DNA of 64,000 nucleotides. Source: Streptomyces neyagawaensis. Lineage in GTDB: Bacteria > Actinomycetota > Actinomycetes > Streptomycetales > Streptomycetaceae. Location of the stretch: contig NZ_JAMGBG010000050.1 in the NCBI RefSeq assembly GCF_023516595.1, forward strand, positions 1 through 64,000. The letters run 5' to 3'. The notes under the pieces were generated by a model. That model made no database searches, had not been told where the DNA came from, and saw only the letters and a list, made by a program, of their open reading frames with translations. Positions 23,697-32,447 of the stretch are shown here, one piece after another (position 1 is the stretch's first letter; every line of letters starts with the position of its first letter). The position numbers and the translations under genes were made by a program.

Positions 23697-24686
23697 CTAC
23701 GGCACCACGACGATCTTCCGGCCCACGCCCGACGCGAACTGGTCCAGGGCCTCGGGGTACCGGTCCAGGGGCATCCGGTCGCTGATGAAGACGTCCGGGT
23801 CGAGCACCCCGTTCGCGAAGAGTTCCGCCGCGCGTTCGAAGCTGTGGAGGACCGCCATCGAGCCGGTGATGGTGATCTCCTGGTTGTAGATCCGGTACGG
23901 GTCGATCGTGACCCGGGTCGCGTAGTCGGCCACGCCGAACTGGAGGAAGGTGCCCGCCTTCGCGACCCGGTCCAGGCCGTCCTGGATCGCGGCGGCGTTG
24001 CCGGTGGCGTCCACCACCAGGTCCCAGCCGCGCGGCCGCTCCAGCTCGTCGGGGTTCGCGGCCGCCCCCGAGACCCCCAGGCGGCGCGCCGTCTCCAGCC
24101 GCGCGGGGTTCACGTCCACGACGTCCACGCTCGCAGCCCCGGTCCGCTTGGCCAGCTCCAGCATCATCAGGCCCATGGTCCCCGAGCCGTAGATCAGCAC
24201 ATGGGCGCCGAGGCGCGACCTGAGCACGTCGTAGCCGCGTACAGCGCACGACAGCGGCTCCACCAGCGCGGCGTCCTGGGTGCGCACATGGTCCGGCAGC
24301 TTCACGCAGTTCGCCACGGGCGCCACCGCGTACTCCGCGGCGCCGCCCGCCGTGGTGACGCCGATCGCGGCCCACCGTTCGCAGAGGTTGTTGTGGCCGG
24401 TACGGCAGTAGCGGCACTCGTGGCAGTACAGGGACGGATCCACCGCCACCCGGTCGCCGGCGGCCAGTTCGGTGACACGGCTGCCCACGGCCACGACCTC
24501 GCCCGCGAACTCGTGGCCCGGCACGATCGGCAGCTTCGGGGCGAACTCGCCCTGGAGGATGTGCAGATCGGTGCCGCACAGGCCGCACGCGGCGACCCGG
24601 ACGACGACGTCACGGGGGCCCGGTGCCGGGTCCGGGACCTCGGTGACGACGGCCTTGCCCACGGACTCGATGACGGCGGCCTTCAT
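23697..24686 (-). CDS. Zinc-dependent medium-chain alcohol (polyol) dehydrogenase
   Basis: 329 residues. Catalytic zinc ligands C37, H58 and E59 (GLCGTDLH; GHEFAG) and the structural zinc cysteines C88, C91, C94, C102 are all present, followed by a Rossmann domain (YGSGTMGLMMLELAKRTGA, D at the end of strand 2, favouring NAD). Its ATG overlaps the upstream permease stop (ATGA), so it is the last gene of the five-gene ABC cluster. It probably oxidises the imported polyol or sugar, as sorbitol/mannitol-type dehydrogenases do. Confidence 0.88.
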   Translation of the reverse strand: MKAAVIESVGKAVVTEVPDPAPGPRDVVVRVAACGLCGTDLHILQGEFAPKLPIVPGHEFAGEVVAVGSRVTELAAGDRVAVDPSLYCHECRYCRTGHNNLCERWAAIGVTTAGGAAEYAVAPVANCVKLPDHVRTQDAALVEPLSCAVRGYDVLRSRLGAHVLIYGSGTMGLMMLELAKRTGAASVDVVDVNPARLETARRLGVSGAAANPDELERPRGWDLVVDATGNAAAIQDGLDRVAKAGTFLQFGVADYATRVTIDPYRIYNQEITITGSMAVLHSFERAAELFANGVLDPDVFISDRMPLDRYPEALDQFASGVGRKIVVVP

Positions 24687-25507
24687 TTGACGGCTCCCAA
24701 GGACAGGCCCTGGACCAGTTTGTCCTGGGCGGCGAACCCCGCGGCGAGCACCGGCAGGGAGATGACGAGCGACGCGGCGCACACCTTCGCCAGGAACAGG
24801 CCCTGGCTGGTGATGAAGCCGGTCAGGAACACGGGCGCGGTCTCGGCCACGACGCCCGTCAGCACCCGCGCGAACAGCAGCTCGTTCCAGCTGAAGATGA
24901 AGCAGATCAGGGCGGTCGCGGCGATGCCGGGGGCGGCTATCGGCGCCACCACCCGGGCCAGCACCGTGGGGAGTCGGGCACCGTCCAGTTGCGCGGCCTC
25001 GATCACCGCGACCGGCACCTCCGCGAGGAAGGACTGCATCATCCACACGGCGATCGGCAGGTTCATGGAGGTGTACAGGACGACCAGCAGCCAGATGTTG
25101 TCGAGGAGGCCCGCGTTCTTCGCGAAGAGGTAGATCGGGAGCAGGCCCGCCACCACCGGCAGCATCTTGGTGGAGAGGAAGAAGAACAGGACGTCCGTCC
25201 ACTTGCGCACCGGGCGGATCGACAGGGCGTACGCCGCCGGGAAGGCCAGCAGCAGGACGAGCAGGGTCGAGGCGAGGGACGCCACCGTGGAGTTGATCAG
25301 CGCGGGCCAGGGGCTCGCCCCGCCGTCCACGCCGAAGAACTCGCGGTAGCCGTCCAGGGTCAGCGCCGCCGCGAAGGACGGCGGGTTGGTCGCCGCGTCC
25401 GACTCCGAGTGGAAGGACGTCAGCGCCATCCAGGCGATGGGCAGGAAGAACACGATCCCGGCGAACCAGGCCAGCAGACCGGGAGCCTTGCGTCGCAGCA
25501 CATTCAT
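24683..25507 (-). CDS. Carbohydrate ABC transporter permease, MalG-type
   Basis: 274 residues with six membrane spans and the cytoplasmic EAA loop (about 175-195, EVPVAVIEAAQLDGA then LPTVLARVVAPIAAPGIAA), which couples to the ATPase. The ATPase is not in this cluster; streptomycetes commonly share one MsiK-type ATPase. Start overlaps the upstream permease stop. Confidence 0.9.
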   Translation of the reverse strand: MNVLRRKAPGLLAWFAGIVFFLPIAWMALTSFHSESDAATNPPSFAAALTLDGYREFFGVDGGASPWPALINSTVASLASTLLVLLLAFPAAYALSIRPVRKWTDVLFFFLSTKMLPVVAGLLPIYLFAKNAGLLDNIWLLVVLYTSMNLPIAVWMMQSFLAEVPVAVIEAAQLDGARLPTVLARVVAPIAAPGIAATALICFIFSWNELLFARVLTGVVAETAPVFLTGFITSQGLFLAKVCAASLVISLPVLAAGFAAQDKLVQGLSLGAVK

Positions 25508-26445
25508 GAGCGCCCCGCCTCCTCGCGGAACAGCGACGAGACCACGCGCAGGGCGAACGTCGCGATGATGATCGAGCCGATGACGACCAGGACGCCGGCC
25601 GCCGAGGCGAGGCCGTTCTCATGGGCCTGGTAGAAGGTCTGGTAGACGGTGTACGGGAGGTTCGCCGTGCCCAGGCCGCCGGAGGTGATCGTGAAGACGG
25701 CGTCGAAGTTCTGGACGATGTAGATGGAGCCCAGCAGGGCGCCCAGTTCGAGGTAGCGGCGCAGGTGTGGCAGCGTCAGATGACGGAAGATCTGCCAGTC
25801 GCTCGCGCCGTCGACGCGGGCCGCCTCGATCTGCTGGTGGTCCCGGGACTGCAGACCCGCCAGCAGGATCAGCATCATGAACGGCGTCCACTGCCACACC
25901 AGGGACGCCTCCACCGCGAGCAGCGGCGTCTCGGAGATCCAGTCGGGCTGCGGGCCGCCCACGTAGTGCAACAGGCCGTTGAACAGGCCGTACTCCGGGT
26001 TGTAGAGGACGTGCTTCCACAGCAGGGCCGCCGCCACCGGGACCACCAGGAACGGGGCGATGAGCAGGGTGCGGACCAGGCCCCGGCCGCGGAACCTCCG
26101 GTCCAGCAGCAGCGCCAGCAGCAGCCCCAGGACCAGGCTGGCCAGGACCACGGCGACCGTCAGCAGAACCGTCGTCCACACGGAGCGGCGCAGGTCGGGG
26201 TCGGTGAGGACCTCGCCGTAGTTGGCGAGGCCGGCGAAGCTCCGGGCGTCGGGGTAGAGGGAGTTCCAGTCGAAGAAGGAGATCACCAGGGTCGCCACGA
26301 ACGGCAGCTGGGTCACGGTGATCATGAAGACGAGGGCGGGCAGGAGTGGGGCGCGGGTCGCCCAGGCCCGCAGCCGGGCGTGCGGCCTGTCCTCGGTGGT
26401 GCGTACGGGTGTCGCCGCCCTCGGCGCGGTCGTGGTCGCGGTCAT
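25504..26445 (-). CDS. Carbohydrate ABC transporter permease, MalF-type
   Basis: 313 residues from the ATG at 26445, which overlaps the stop of the binding-protein gene (ATGA). A 30-residue Thr/Ala-rich cytoplasmic N-terminus precedes six membrane spans; the EAA loop (about 210-235, QQIEAARVDGASDWQIFRHL) is clear. Forms the heterodimeric channel with the next gene's product. Confidence 0.9.
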   Translation of the reverse strand: MTATTTAPRAATPVRTTEDRPHARLRAWATRAPLLPALVFMITVTQLPFVATLVISFFDWNSLYPDARSFAGLANYGEVLTDPDLRRSVWTTVLLTVAVVLASLVLGLLLALLLDRRFRGRGLVRTLLIAPFLVVPVAAALLWKHVLYNPEYGLFNGLLHYVGGPQPDWISETPLLAVEASLVWQWTPFMMLILLAGLQSRDHQQIEAARVDGASDWQIFRHLTLPHLRRYLELGALLGSIYIVQNFDAVFTITSGGLGTANLPYTVYQTFYQAHENGLASAAGVLVVIGSIIIATFALRVVSSLFREEAGRS

Positions 26446-27812
26446 CGTCCCTCGTACTCCTCGGAGATCTGCTCGGCGAGCGCCTGTGCCTTCCTCAGGG
26501 CCGACTCCACGGACTGGCGTCCGGCGATGGCCGCGCTGATCTCCAGGGAGACCTTGGTACCGAGGTCGGTGAACTCGGGGATGCCGACGAACTGGATGCC
26601 GGGCGCGGGCCGCGGCTGCACCCCCGGATCGGTGGGCCGGGCGCCCTCGATGGCCTCGCGGGTCATCTCCTGGAAGGCGGCGGCCTCCGCGCGGTAGTCG
26701 GGGTTCGCGTACGTCGACTCCCGTTTCCCGGCGGGCACGTTGGACCAGCCGATCTCGTCGCCGACGAGTTCCTCGTACTCCTTGCCGGACGCCCAGGAGA
26801 CGAACTTCCACGCCTTGTCGGGGTTGCGGGAGGCCTTCTGGATGCCCCAGGCCCAGGTGTAGAGCCAGCCGGAGGACTCGGTCCGCTCGACCGGCGCCGG
26901 TACGTAGCCGATGTCCCCCTTCACGGGGGAGTCGTCCGCCTCCAGGGAACCGGCGGCGGAGGTGGCGTCGTACCACATGGCGACCTTGCCCTGGGTCATG
27001 TTGTTCAGGCACTCCGCGAAGCCGGACTGGGCGGCGCCGGACTCGCCGTGCTCGCGGACGAGGTCGACGTAGAACCGGGTGGCCCGCTCGAACTCGGGGG
27101 AGTCCAGGCGTGCCTTCCAGTCCTTGTCGAACCAGGTGCCGCCGAAGGTGTTCACGACCGTGGTCAGGGGGGCCATGACCTCGCCCCAGCCGGGCAGGCC
27201 GCGCAGACAGATGCCCTTCATACCGGGTTCGGCGCCGTCCGCCTTCGCGGCGAGGTCGGCGACCTGCCGCCAGGTGGGGCGCTCCGGCATGGTGAGCCCC
27301 CGCTCGGCGAACACGTCCTTGCGGTACATCAGGAACGACGACTCGCCGTAGAAGGGCTGCCCGTAGAGCTTTCCGTCGTCGCCCGTCAGGGACTGGCGCA
27401 TCGGCTTGAGGATGTCCTCCTGGTCGAACGCGCGGTCCTTGGCGACGTACCGGTCCATCTCCTCCAGCCAGCCGTTCCTGGCGTAGATCGGTATCTCGTA
27501 GTTGCTGAGGGTCGCCACGTCGTACTGGCCGGCCTGGTTGGCGAAGTCCTGGCTGATCTTGTCGCGGACGTCGTTCTCCGGCAGGACGGTGAAGTTCACC
27601 TCGATGCCGGTCCGTTTCGTGAAGTGCGCGGCCGTGAGCTTCCGCAGCTCCTGCATCTGCGGGTTGTTGACCATCAGCACGTTGATCGCGTCGCCGCCGG
27701 ATCCCGCCCCGCCCGCTCCGGTCCAGCAACCGGAGAGAAGCGGGGCGAGCAGCGTCCCTGCGGCGACCGCGGCGAGTGCTGCGCGCGGCCTCCGTCGGCT
27801 CGGGGTTCGCAT
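26442..27812 (-). CDS. Sugar/polyol ABC transporter substrate-binding lipoprotein
   Basis: 456 residues, ATG at 27812 with GGAG upstream. Lipoprotein signal with lipobox LLSGC (Cys at about 30). The mature protein is a cluster D-type solute-binding protein. Sequence such as INVLMVNNPQMQELRKLT, LPENDVRDKISQDFANQAGQ, YDVATLSNYEIPIYARNGWL and the trailing YANPDYRAEA resemble sorbitol/mannitol (SmoE/MtlE-like) binding proteins. With the adjacent zinc dehydrogenase this favours a polyol substrate; a direct assay would be needed to name it. Confidence 0.88.
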   Translation of the reverse strand: MRTPSRRRPRAALAAVAAGTLLAPLLSGCWTGAGGAGSGGDAINVLMVNNPQMQELRKLTAAHFTKRTGIEVNFTVLPENDVRDKISQDFANQAGQYDVATLSNYEIPIYARNGWLEEMDRYVAKDRAFDQEDILKPMRQSLTGDDGKLYGQPFYGESSFLMYRKDVFAERGLTMPERPTWRQVADLAAKADGAEPGMKGICLRGLPGWGEVMAPLTTVVNTFGGTWFDKDWKARLDSPEFERATRFYVDLVREHGESGAAQSGFAECLNNMTQGKVAMWYDATSAAGSLEADDSPVKGDIGYVPAPVERTESSGWLYTWAWGIQKASRNPDKAWKFVSWASGKEYEELVGDEIGWSNVPAGKRESTYANPDYRAEAAAFQEMTREAIEGARPTDPGVQPRPAPGIQFVGIPEFTDLGTKVSLEISAAIAGRQSVESALRKAQALAEQISEEYEGR

Positions 27813-27910
27813 GTGATCGCTCCTGGACGTAGGGGAGAGACGGAGGGGCATATCGGTAGATAAGGGATGGATGGAGGCAGGGGAGGGCCGGGGAATCGGT
27901 CGGGGGGAGG

Positions 27911-28678
27911 TCAGACGCGGATGACCTGGGGGCCCAGCAGGGCGTAGCGGTGGGCCTCCGCCGTGGGCAGGGAGGTGCTCGTGACGATCGCGTCCAGGTC
28001 GCCCACCTCGGCGAACCGGCAGAAGCTGACCGCGCCGAACTTGGTGTGGACGCCCGTGAAGACGGTGCGCCGGGAGGCGCGCACGGCCTGGGCCTTGACC
28101 TCGCTGACGGCCGGGTCGGGGGTGGTGAGCCCGTGGTCGCGGGTGATGCCGTTGGCGCCGATGAACGCCAGGTCGATGACGAAGCCGGCCAGCATCTTCG
28201 TCGTCCAGTGGTCGACGGTGGCGAGGGTGCCGGGCCGCACCCGGCCGCCGAGCAGCAGCACGGTCGTGTTGCCGGCCTCGGCGAGCGCGCCCGCGGTGGC
28301 GAGGGAGGCGGTGACCACGGTCAGCGGCCGGTCGCGGGGGAGGGCCTCGGCGATGAGCTGCGGGGTGAAGCCCTCGTCGACGAAGACCGTCTCCGCGTCC
28401 CCCAGCAACTCGGCCGCCGCGGCGGCGATCCGGCGCTTCTCGGGGACGTGGCTGGTGGCGCGGAAGGCGAGGGTGGTCTCGAAACCGGCGCTCTCCACGG
28501 GGTAGGCACCGCCGTGGGTGCGGCGGACCAGGCCGTGGTCCTCCAGGGCGCGGAGGTCCCTTCGTACGGTTTCCTTGGCGACGCCGAGGCGGGCGGCGAG
28601 GGTGTTGACGTCGACGGCGCCTGCGGTGCGGGCGGCGCGGACGATTTCCCGCTGGCGTTCTTCCGCGGTACTGGTCAT
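27911..28678 (-). CDS. DeoR family transcriptional regulator of the polyol cluster
   Basis: 255 residues from the ATG at 28678. DeoR-type HTH at 5-58 (EERQREIVRAARTAGAVDVN, ARLGVAKETVRRDLRALED, HGLVRRTHGGAYP) and the DeoR sugar-phosphate sensor domain (about 75-235). The 99-bp gap to the binding-protein gene on the same strand suggests it is first in, or just ahead of, the operon it controls. Confidence 0.9.
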   Translation of the reverse strand: MTSTAEERQREIVRAARTAGAVDVNTLAARLGVAKETVRRDLRALEDHGLVRRTHGGAYPVESAGFETTLAFRATSHVPEKRRIAAAAAELLGDAETVFVDEGFTPQLIAEALPRDRPLTVVTASLATAGALAEAGNTTVLLLGGRVRPGTLATVDHWTTKMLAGFVIDLAFIGANGITRDHGLTTPDPAVSEVKAQAVRASRRTVFTGVHTKFGAVSFCRFAEVGDLDAIVTSTSLPTAEAHRYALLGPQVIRV

Positions 28679-28985
28679 TCGGTCACCCGCCTTCCTGTCG
28701 TGCGGTGCCCGTTCGGGCCGTCTGCAGGAAGTTGTACAGCGGGTGGGGGGCGGTGACCAGGTCTGTTGCGGGAGGGATCCTGTCCGTGTGTGCCCGTTCG
28801 GGCGGGGCGCGCCCACTGGCCCGGGATGTGCGGTCGTATGGCGGCCGCGGGTCTGTCGTGGCTGGTCGCGCAGTTCCCCGCGCCCCTGAGGGTGGCGCTT
28901 CGCGCCTCCCCCCGGAGCCGCTGTCCGGGCCCGGATGCGGGTGCGGGCGGGCCCGTTCCGTGCCCGCCCGCCGCTGTCGGGGGTG
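28679..28985. other. Intergenic region with a dispersed repeat copy, 307 bp
   Basis: Between the DeoR gene start and the 3' end of the uronate dehydrogenase gene (both on the minus strand). Contains one copy of the 22-bp dispersed repeat at 28866-28887. The DeoR promoter should be in 28680-28760. No gene is supported. Confidence 0.5.
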
Positions 28986-29810
28986 TCAGTGCGGCCAGAT
29001 CGGCGGGTCCGTCACGAAGTGGCCGCCCAGGTAGGCGTGTGCCTTGTTGCCCTCCTGGAGTTCGCCCTGCTCGGCGATGAGCTTCTCGGCGTACGGCTCG
29101 GAGTCGTCCCGTGGTTCGTAGCCCAGCGCGCGGGCGGTGGCGAGGTCCCACCACAGGCGGGTGTTGGTGGAGGAGCCGTAGACCACGGTGTGGCCGACGT
29201 CCTCGGCGGTCAGGGACGCGTGGAAGAGGCGGGCGCCGTCGGCCGGGCTCATCCACACCGAGAGCATGCGTACGCTGGTCGGCTCGCGGAAGCAGGAGCC
29301 GATCCGCACGGACACCGTCTCCAGGCCGTACTTGTCCCAGTAGAGCTGGGCGAGGTCCTCGCCGAAGGACTTGGAGAGGCCGTAGAAGGTGTCGGGGCGG
29401 CGCGGGGTGTCGATGGGGATCAGCGCGCCCGGATCGAGGGGCGCGTCGCCGCGCGGGCGGGGCGTGAAGCCGACGGCGTGGTTGGAGGAGGCGAAGACGA
29501 TGCGCGGGACGCCCTCCTGGCGGGCGGCCTCGTACAGGTTGTAGGTGCCCTCGATGTTGGCCCTGAGGATCTTCTCGAAGGGGGCTTCCAGGGAGATGCC
29601 CGCGAGGTGGATGATCGCGTCGACGCCCCGTACGGCCTCTCGCAGGGCCTCCTTGTCGGCGAGGTCCGCGGCGATCGCGTCCGGCTCGCCCTCGACGGGG
29701 AGCAGATCGAGCAGGCGCAGCTCGTAGCCGTACGCCGGGAGGAGCTCCCGCATCAGGGTGCCGAGACCACCGGCGGCGCCGGTGAGCAGAACGGTGCGGG
29801 GAGCGGGCAT
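28986..29810 (-). CDS. udh: Uronate (galacturonate) dehydrogenase
   Basis: 274 residues from the ATG at 29810 (AAGGAGAT 7 bases upstream). Extended SDR fold with the N-terminal LLTGAAGGLGTLM (NAD-binding TGxxGxxG), D at the end of strand 2, ADLAD, and the active-site YGLSKSFGE (YxxxK). The segment ASSNHAVGFTPR is highly characteristic of uronate dehydrogenase, which oxidises D-galacturonate or D-glucuronate to the aldarolactone. Divergent from the KdgD gene with near-identical promoters, so both steps of the oxidative uronate route are probably co-regulated. Confidence 0.88.
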   Translation of the reverse strand: MPAPRTVLLTGAAGGLGTLMRELLPAYGYELRLLDLLPVEGEPDAIAADLADKEALREAVRGVDAIIHLAGISLEAPFEKILRANIEGTYNLYEAARQEGVPRIVFASSNHAVGFTPRPRGDAPLDPGALIPIDTPRRPDTFYGLSKSFGEDLAQLYWDKYGLETVSVRIGSCFREPTSVRMLSVWMSPADGARLFHASLTAEDVGHTVVYGSSTNTRLWWDLATARALGYEPRDDSEPYAEKLIAEQGELQEGNKAHAYLGGHFVTDPPIWPH

Positions 29811-29871
29811 CCTCGGATCTCCTTGCCTCGCCATTCGTGCATATGGGCGTCCGGCATTCACATTCGTGGAC

Positions 29872-29901
29872 ACGCTAGGGAGTGCCGGTCCGGTGCGTCA
29901 A
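29872..29901 (-). promoter_or_regulatory. Promoter of udh
   Basis: On the minus strand: TTGACG (complement of 29896-29901), 18-bp spacer, TAGCGT (complement of 29872-29877). The hexamers and spacing are almost the same as for the divergent KdgD promoter. Confidence 0.6.
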
Positions 29902-29960
29902 GTGTGCCGTCGGCGTGTGCCGGACGGGTGAATCGGCTGGTGCGGCGCGTGTTGGCGACC

Positions 29961-30023
29961 TTGACCGGTCCGACGGGGGCGCCCTAGCGTGACATGGTTC
30001 AGAAATGTAGACACTGATCAGTG
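29961..30023 (+). promoter_or_regulatory. Promoter and palindromic operator of the kdgD operon
   Basis: TTGACC (29961-29966), 18-bp spacer, TAGCGT (29985-29990). Just downstream, CACTGATCAGTG at 30012-30023 is a perfect 12-bp palindrome lying between the transcription start and the start codon, well placed for a repressor, for example a GntR-type protein. Confidence 0.6.
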
Positions 30024-30043
30024 GCATGGACTTGGGAGAGCCC

Positions 30044-30994
30044 GTGACGTCAGCCTCGCTCGCCGCTCGACTCCGTGTCCCCACCGGGCCGCTGTTCTTC
30101 CCCGTCACGGCGTACGGCCCGGACGGCCGGATCGACCTCGACGCCTGTCGCGCGCATGTGCGCCGGGGCGTCGAGGCAGGGGCCGCCGCCGTCTTCGCCT
30201 GCTGCGGGACCGGGGAGTTCCACGCGCTCACCCCCGAGGAGTTCCAGGAGTGCGTCCGGGCGGCGGTGACCGAGACCGCCGGGCGGGTGCCCGTCGTCGC
30301 CGGCACCGGCTACGGGACCGCGCTCGCCGAGCGCTACGCGCGGCTCGCCGCCGACGCCGGTGCCGACGGGCTGCTCGCCCTGCCGCCCTACCTCGTCGTC
30401 GCCGCCCAGGAGGGACTCCTGCGGCACTACCGCCGGCTGGCCGCCGCGACCCCGCTCCCCCTGATCGTCTACCAGCGCGACAACGCCGTCCTCACCCCCG
30501 CCACGGTCGTCGAACTGGCCCGCACCGAAGGCGTCGTCGGCCTCAAGGACGGCGTCGGCGACCTCGACCTGATGCAGCGCATCGTGAGCACCGTGCGCGG
30601 CGAGGCACCGGGCGACTTCCTCTACTTCAACGGCCTCCCGACCGCCGAACTGACCCAGCCCGCCTACCGCGGTGTCGGCGTCACCCTGTACTCGTCGGCC
30701 GTCTTCTGCTTCGCCCCGGAGATCGCCCTGGTGTTCCACCGGGCGCTCGACGCGGGCGACGACCCGACCGTGCGACGGCTCCTCGACGGTTTCTACCGCC
30801 CCTTCGTCGACCTGCGGTCCAAAGGACGCGGCTATGCCGTGTCACTGGTGAAGGCCGGGGTACGGCTACGGGGGCTGGATGTGGGAGAGGTGCGGCCGCC
30901 GCTGCACGAGCCGACCGAGGAACACGTCAAACAGCTGGGCCGGTTGATCGAGCGCGGATACGCGCTGCTGGAGGAGTGCCAGGAGGGCAAGTGA
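30044..30994 (+). CDS. kdgD: 5-dehydro-4-deoxyglucarate dehydratase
   Basis: 316 residues from a GTG at 30044 with GGGAG close upstream (an in-frame ATG at 30026 lacks one). DapA-family TIM barrel with Schiff-base Lys in VGLKDGVGD and Tyr in LIVYQRDNAV. The family-specific ACCGTGEF (in place of GTTGE), PLFFPVTAY near the N-terminus and LYFNGLPTAE identify KdgD, which decarboxylates and dehydrates 5-keto-4-deoxyglucarate to 2-oxoglutarate semialdehyde. The next gene begins within its stop codon. Confidence 0.88.
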   Translation: MTSASLAARLRVPTGPLFFPVTAYGPDGRIDLDACRAHVRRGVEAGAAAVFACCGTGEFHALTPEEFQECVRAAVTETAGRVPVVAGTGYGTALAERYARLAADAGADGLLALPPYLVVAAQEGLLRHYRRLAAATPLPLIVYQRDNAVLTPATVVELARTEGVVGLKDGVGDLDLMQRIVSTVRGEAPGDFLYFNGLPTAELTQPAYRGVGVTLYSSAVFCFAPEIALVFHRALDAGDDPTVRRLLDGFYRPFVDLRSKGRGYAVSLVKAGVRLRGLDVGEVRPPLHEPTEEHVKQLGRLIERGYALLEECQEGK

Positions 30995-32166
30995 AGGCGT
31001 CTACGTTCGTCTACCCGTGGGACGTCAACGGGGATCCGGCTGCCGCGGAGCGCATCGCGGAACTCGGTGTGCGGCAGGTGACGCTCGCCTCCGCCTACCA
31101 CTCCACCCGCGCCCTCACCCCCCGCCACCCCCGGCACCGGGTCGTCACCGCCGAGCACGCGGCCGTGCTGTACCCGCCGGACGAGCGCTGGCGGGGGCGG
31201 ACCCTGAAGCCGTACCCGGCGGGGGAGTGGGCGCCCGGCGACGCGTTCGGGGAGGCAGCCGGGGCCCTGGACGCCGCCGGTCTGGAGGTGCACACCTGGG
31301 TGGTCCTCGCCCACAACTCCCGGCTCGGCGCGGAACACCCGTCGACCTCCGTGGTCAACGCCTACGGCGACCGCTACCCGTGGGCGCCGTGCATCGCCCA
31401 GCCGGGCACCCGTGAGTACCTCGTCGACCTGGCCGCGGAGGCCGCGGTACGGCCGGGCGCGCGCGGCACCGAACTGGAGTCCCTCGGCTGGTACGGCTTC
31501 CAGCACCTGAACGCCCACGACAAGACGGGCGGGGTCGCGCTCGGGGACGCCGGGCAGTACCTGATGGCGCTCTGCTTCTGCCCGACCTGCCGGGACGGGT
31601 ACGCCGACGCCGGGCTGGACCCGGACGCGCTGGCGGCGGCCGTCCGGGACGCGCTGGAACCGCTGTGGCGGGGCGAGCCGGTCGACGAGGGGTGGCCGGC
31701 GGTCGAGAAGCTCCTCGGCGCGGAGTGGGCGGCCGGGACCCGGGTGTGGCGCGACGCCGTCGCCCGCTCCCTCCAGGAGGCCGCCGTGGCGGCGGTACGG
31801 GCCGCCGCGCCCGAGGGGTTCCAGGTGTTGCTGCACGCGGACCCCGTGACGTACCACTGCGGGGCGAACGCCGGGGTCGACCCCGCGCACATCCTGGGCG
31901 TGGCCGACGGGGTCGTCGTGCCGTGCGCGGGCGGGCCGGGGCTGCTTCCCGCGTTCGCCGAGGCGGGCGTGGAGGGGGCGGTGCTGGCCGCGAACTTCGG
32001 CGTCGTGTCCGGGATGGGCGGCAGCCCCGGAACCCTGGGCGCGGATGCCCGGCGGGCGGCCGAACTCGGGGCGACGGAGATCCGGCTCTACCACGCGGGC
32101 CTGGCGTCGGACCAGGACCTGACGGCGGTGAGGGAGGGGCTGACTGCGGTGCCGGGCGCCTGGTAG
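30991..32166 (+). CDS. Hypothetical protein, 391 aa, probable TIM-barrel, coupled to kdgD
   Basis: GTG start overlaps the kdgD stop (GTGA). The protein is cytoplasmic and shows alternating strands and helices with aromatic/His-rich strand ends (VHTWVVLAHNSRLG, SLGWYGFQHLNAHDK, LLHADPVTYHCG). Putative acid and His positions resemble glycoside-hydrolase-like barrels. A CFCPTC motif near 192-197 could bind metal. I do not recognise the family. Tight coupling to kdgD and udh suggests a step in uronate or aldarate metabolism. Confidence 0.75.
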   Translation: MKASTFVYPWDVNGDPAAAERIAELGVRQVTLASAYHSTRALTPRHPRHRVVTAEHAAVLYPPDERWRGRTLKPYPAGEWAPGDAFGEAAGALDAAGLEVHTWVVLAHNSRLGAEHPSTSVVNAYGDRYPWAPCIAQPGTREYLVDLAAEAAVRPGARGTELESLGWYGFQHLNAHDKTGGVALGDAGQYLMALCFCPTCRDGYADAGLDPDALAAAVRDALEPLWRGEPVDEGWPAVEKLLGAEWAAGTRVWRDAVARSLQEAAVAAVRAAAPEGFQVLLHADPVTYHCGANAGVDPAHILGVADGVVVPCAGGPGLLPAFAEAGVEGAVLAANFGVVSGMGGSPGTLGADARRAAELGATEIRLYHAGLASDQDLTAVREGLTAVPGAW

Positions 32167-32211
32167 CTCGGGGGCCGCTGTTGTTCGGCGGGTGCGGGTG
32201 ATTCGTGTTTC

Positions 32212-32320
32212 TCGCGCAGTTCCCCGCGCCCCTGAAAAGCGACCGGGGCTGCGCCCCGTGCTTTTCAGGGGGAGGGCGGGCCGAAGGCCCGTCCCTCCAG
32301 GGGCGCGGGGAACTGCGCGA
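32212..32320. repeat. 109-bp nested palindrome built from two copies of the 22-bp dispersed repeat
   Basis: The outer arms, 32212-32233 and 32299-32320, are a perfect 22-bp inverted repeat of the dispersed element. Inside are two more hairpins: CTGAAAAGC...GCTTTTCAG (32232-32268, with CGGGG/CCCCG nested) and GGAGGG...CCCTCC (32271-32298, nearly perfect around GGCCGAAGGCC). The whole can fold as a three-way cruciform. It sits at the end of the kdgD operon and may act as terminator or as a mobile palindromic element. Confidence 0.85.
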
Positions 32321-32447
32321 TCAGCCACGAACCACCCGCACCCGCCGACGCACCCCCACCTCCCCCTCGAATCGGCGATGAGTTCTCCCCACCGAGTCGG
32401 TCTACCGAGAAAGGCACTCACCCCCGACCGACCCCAAGGAGCCCCGG

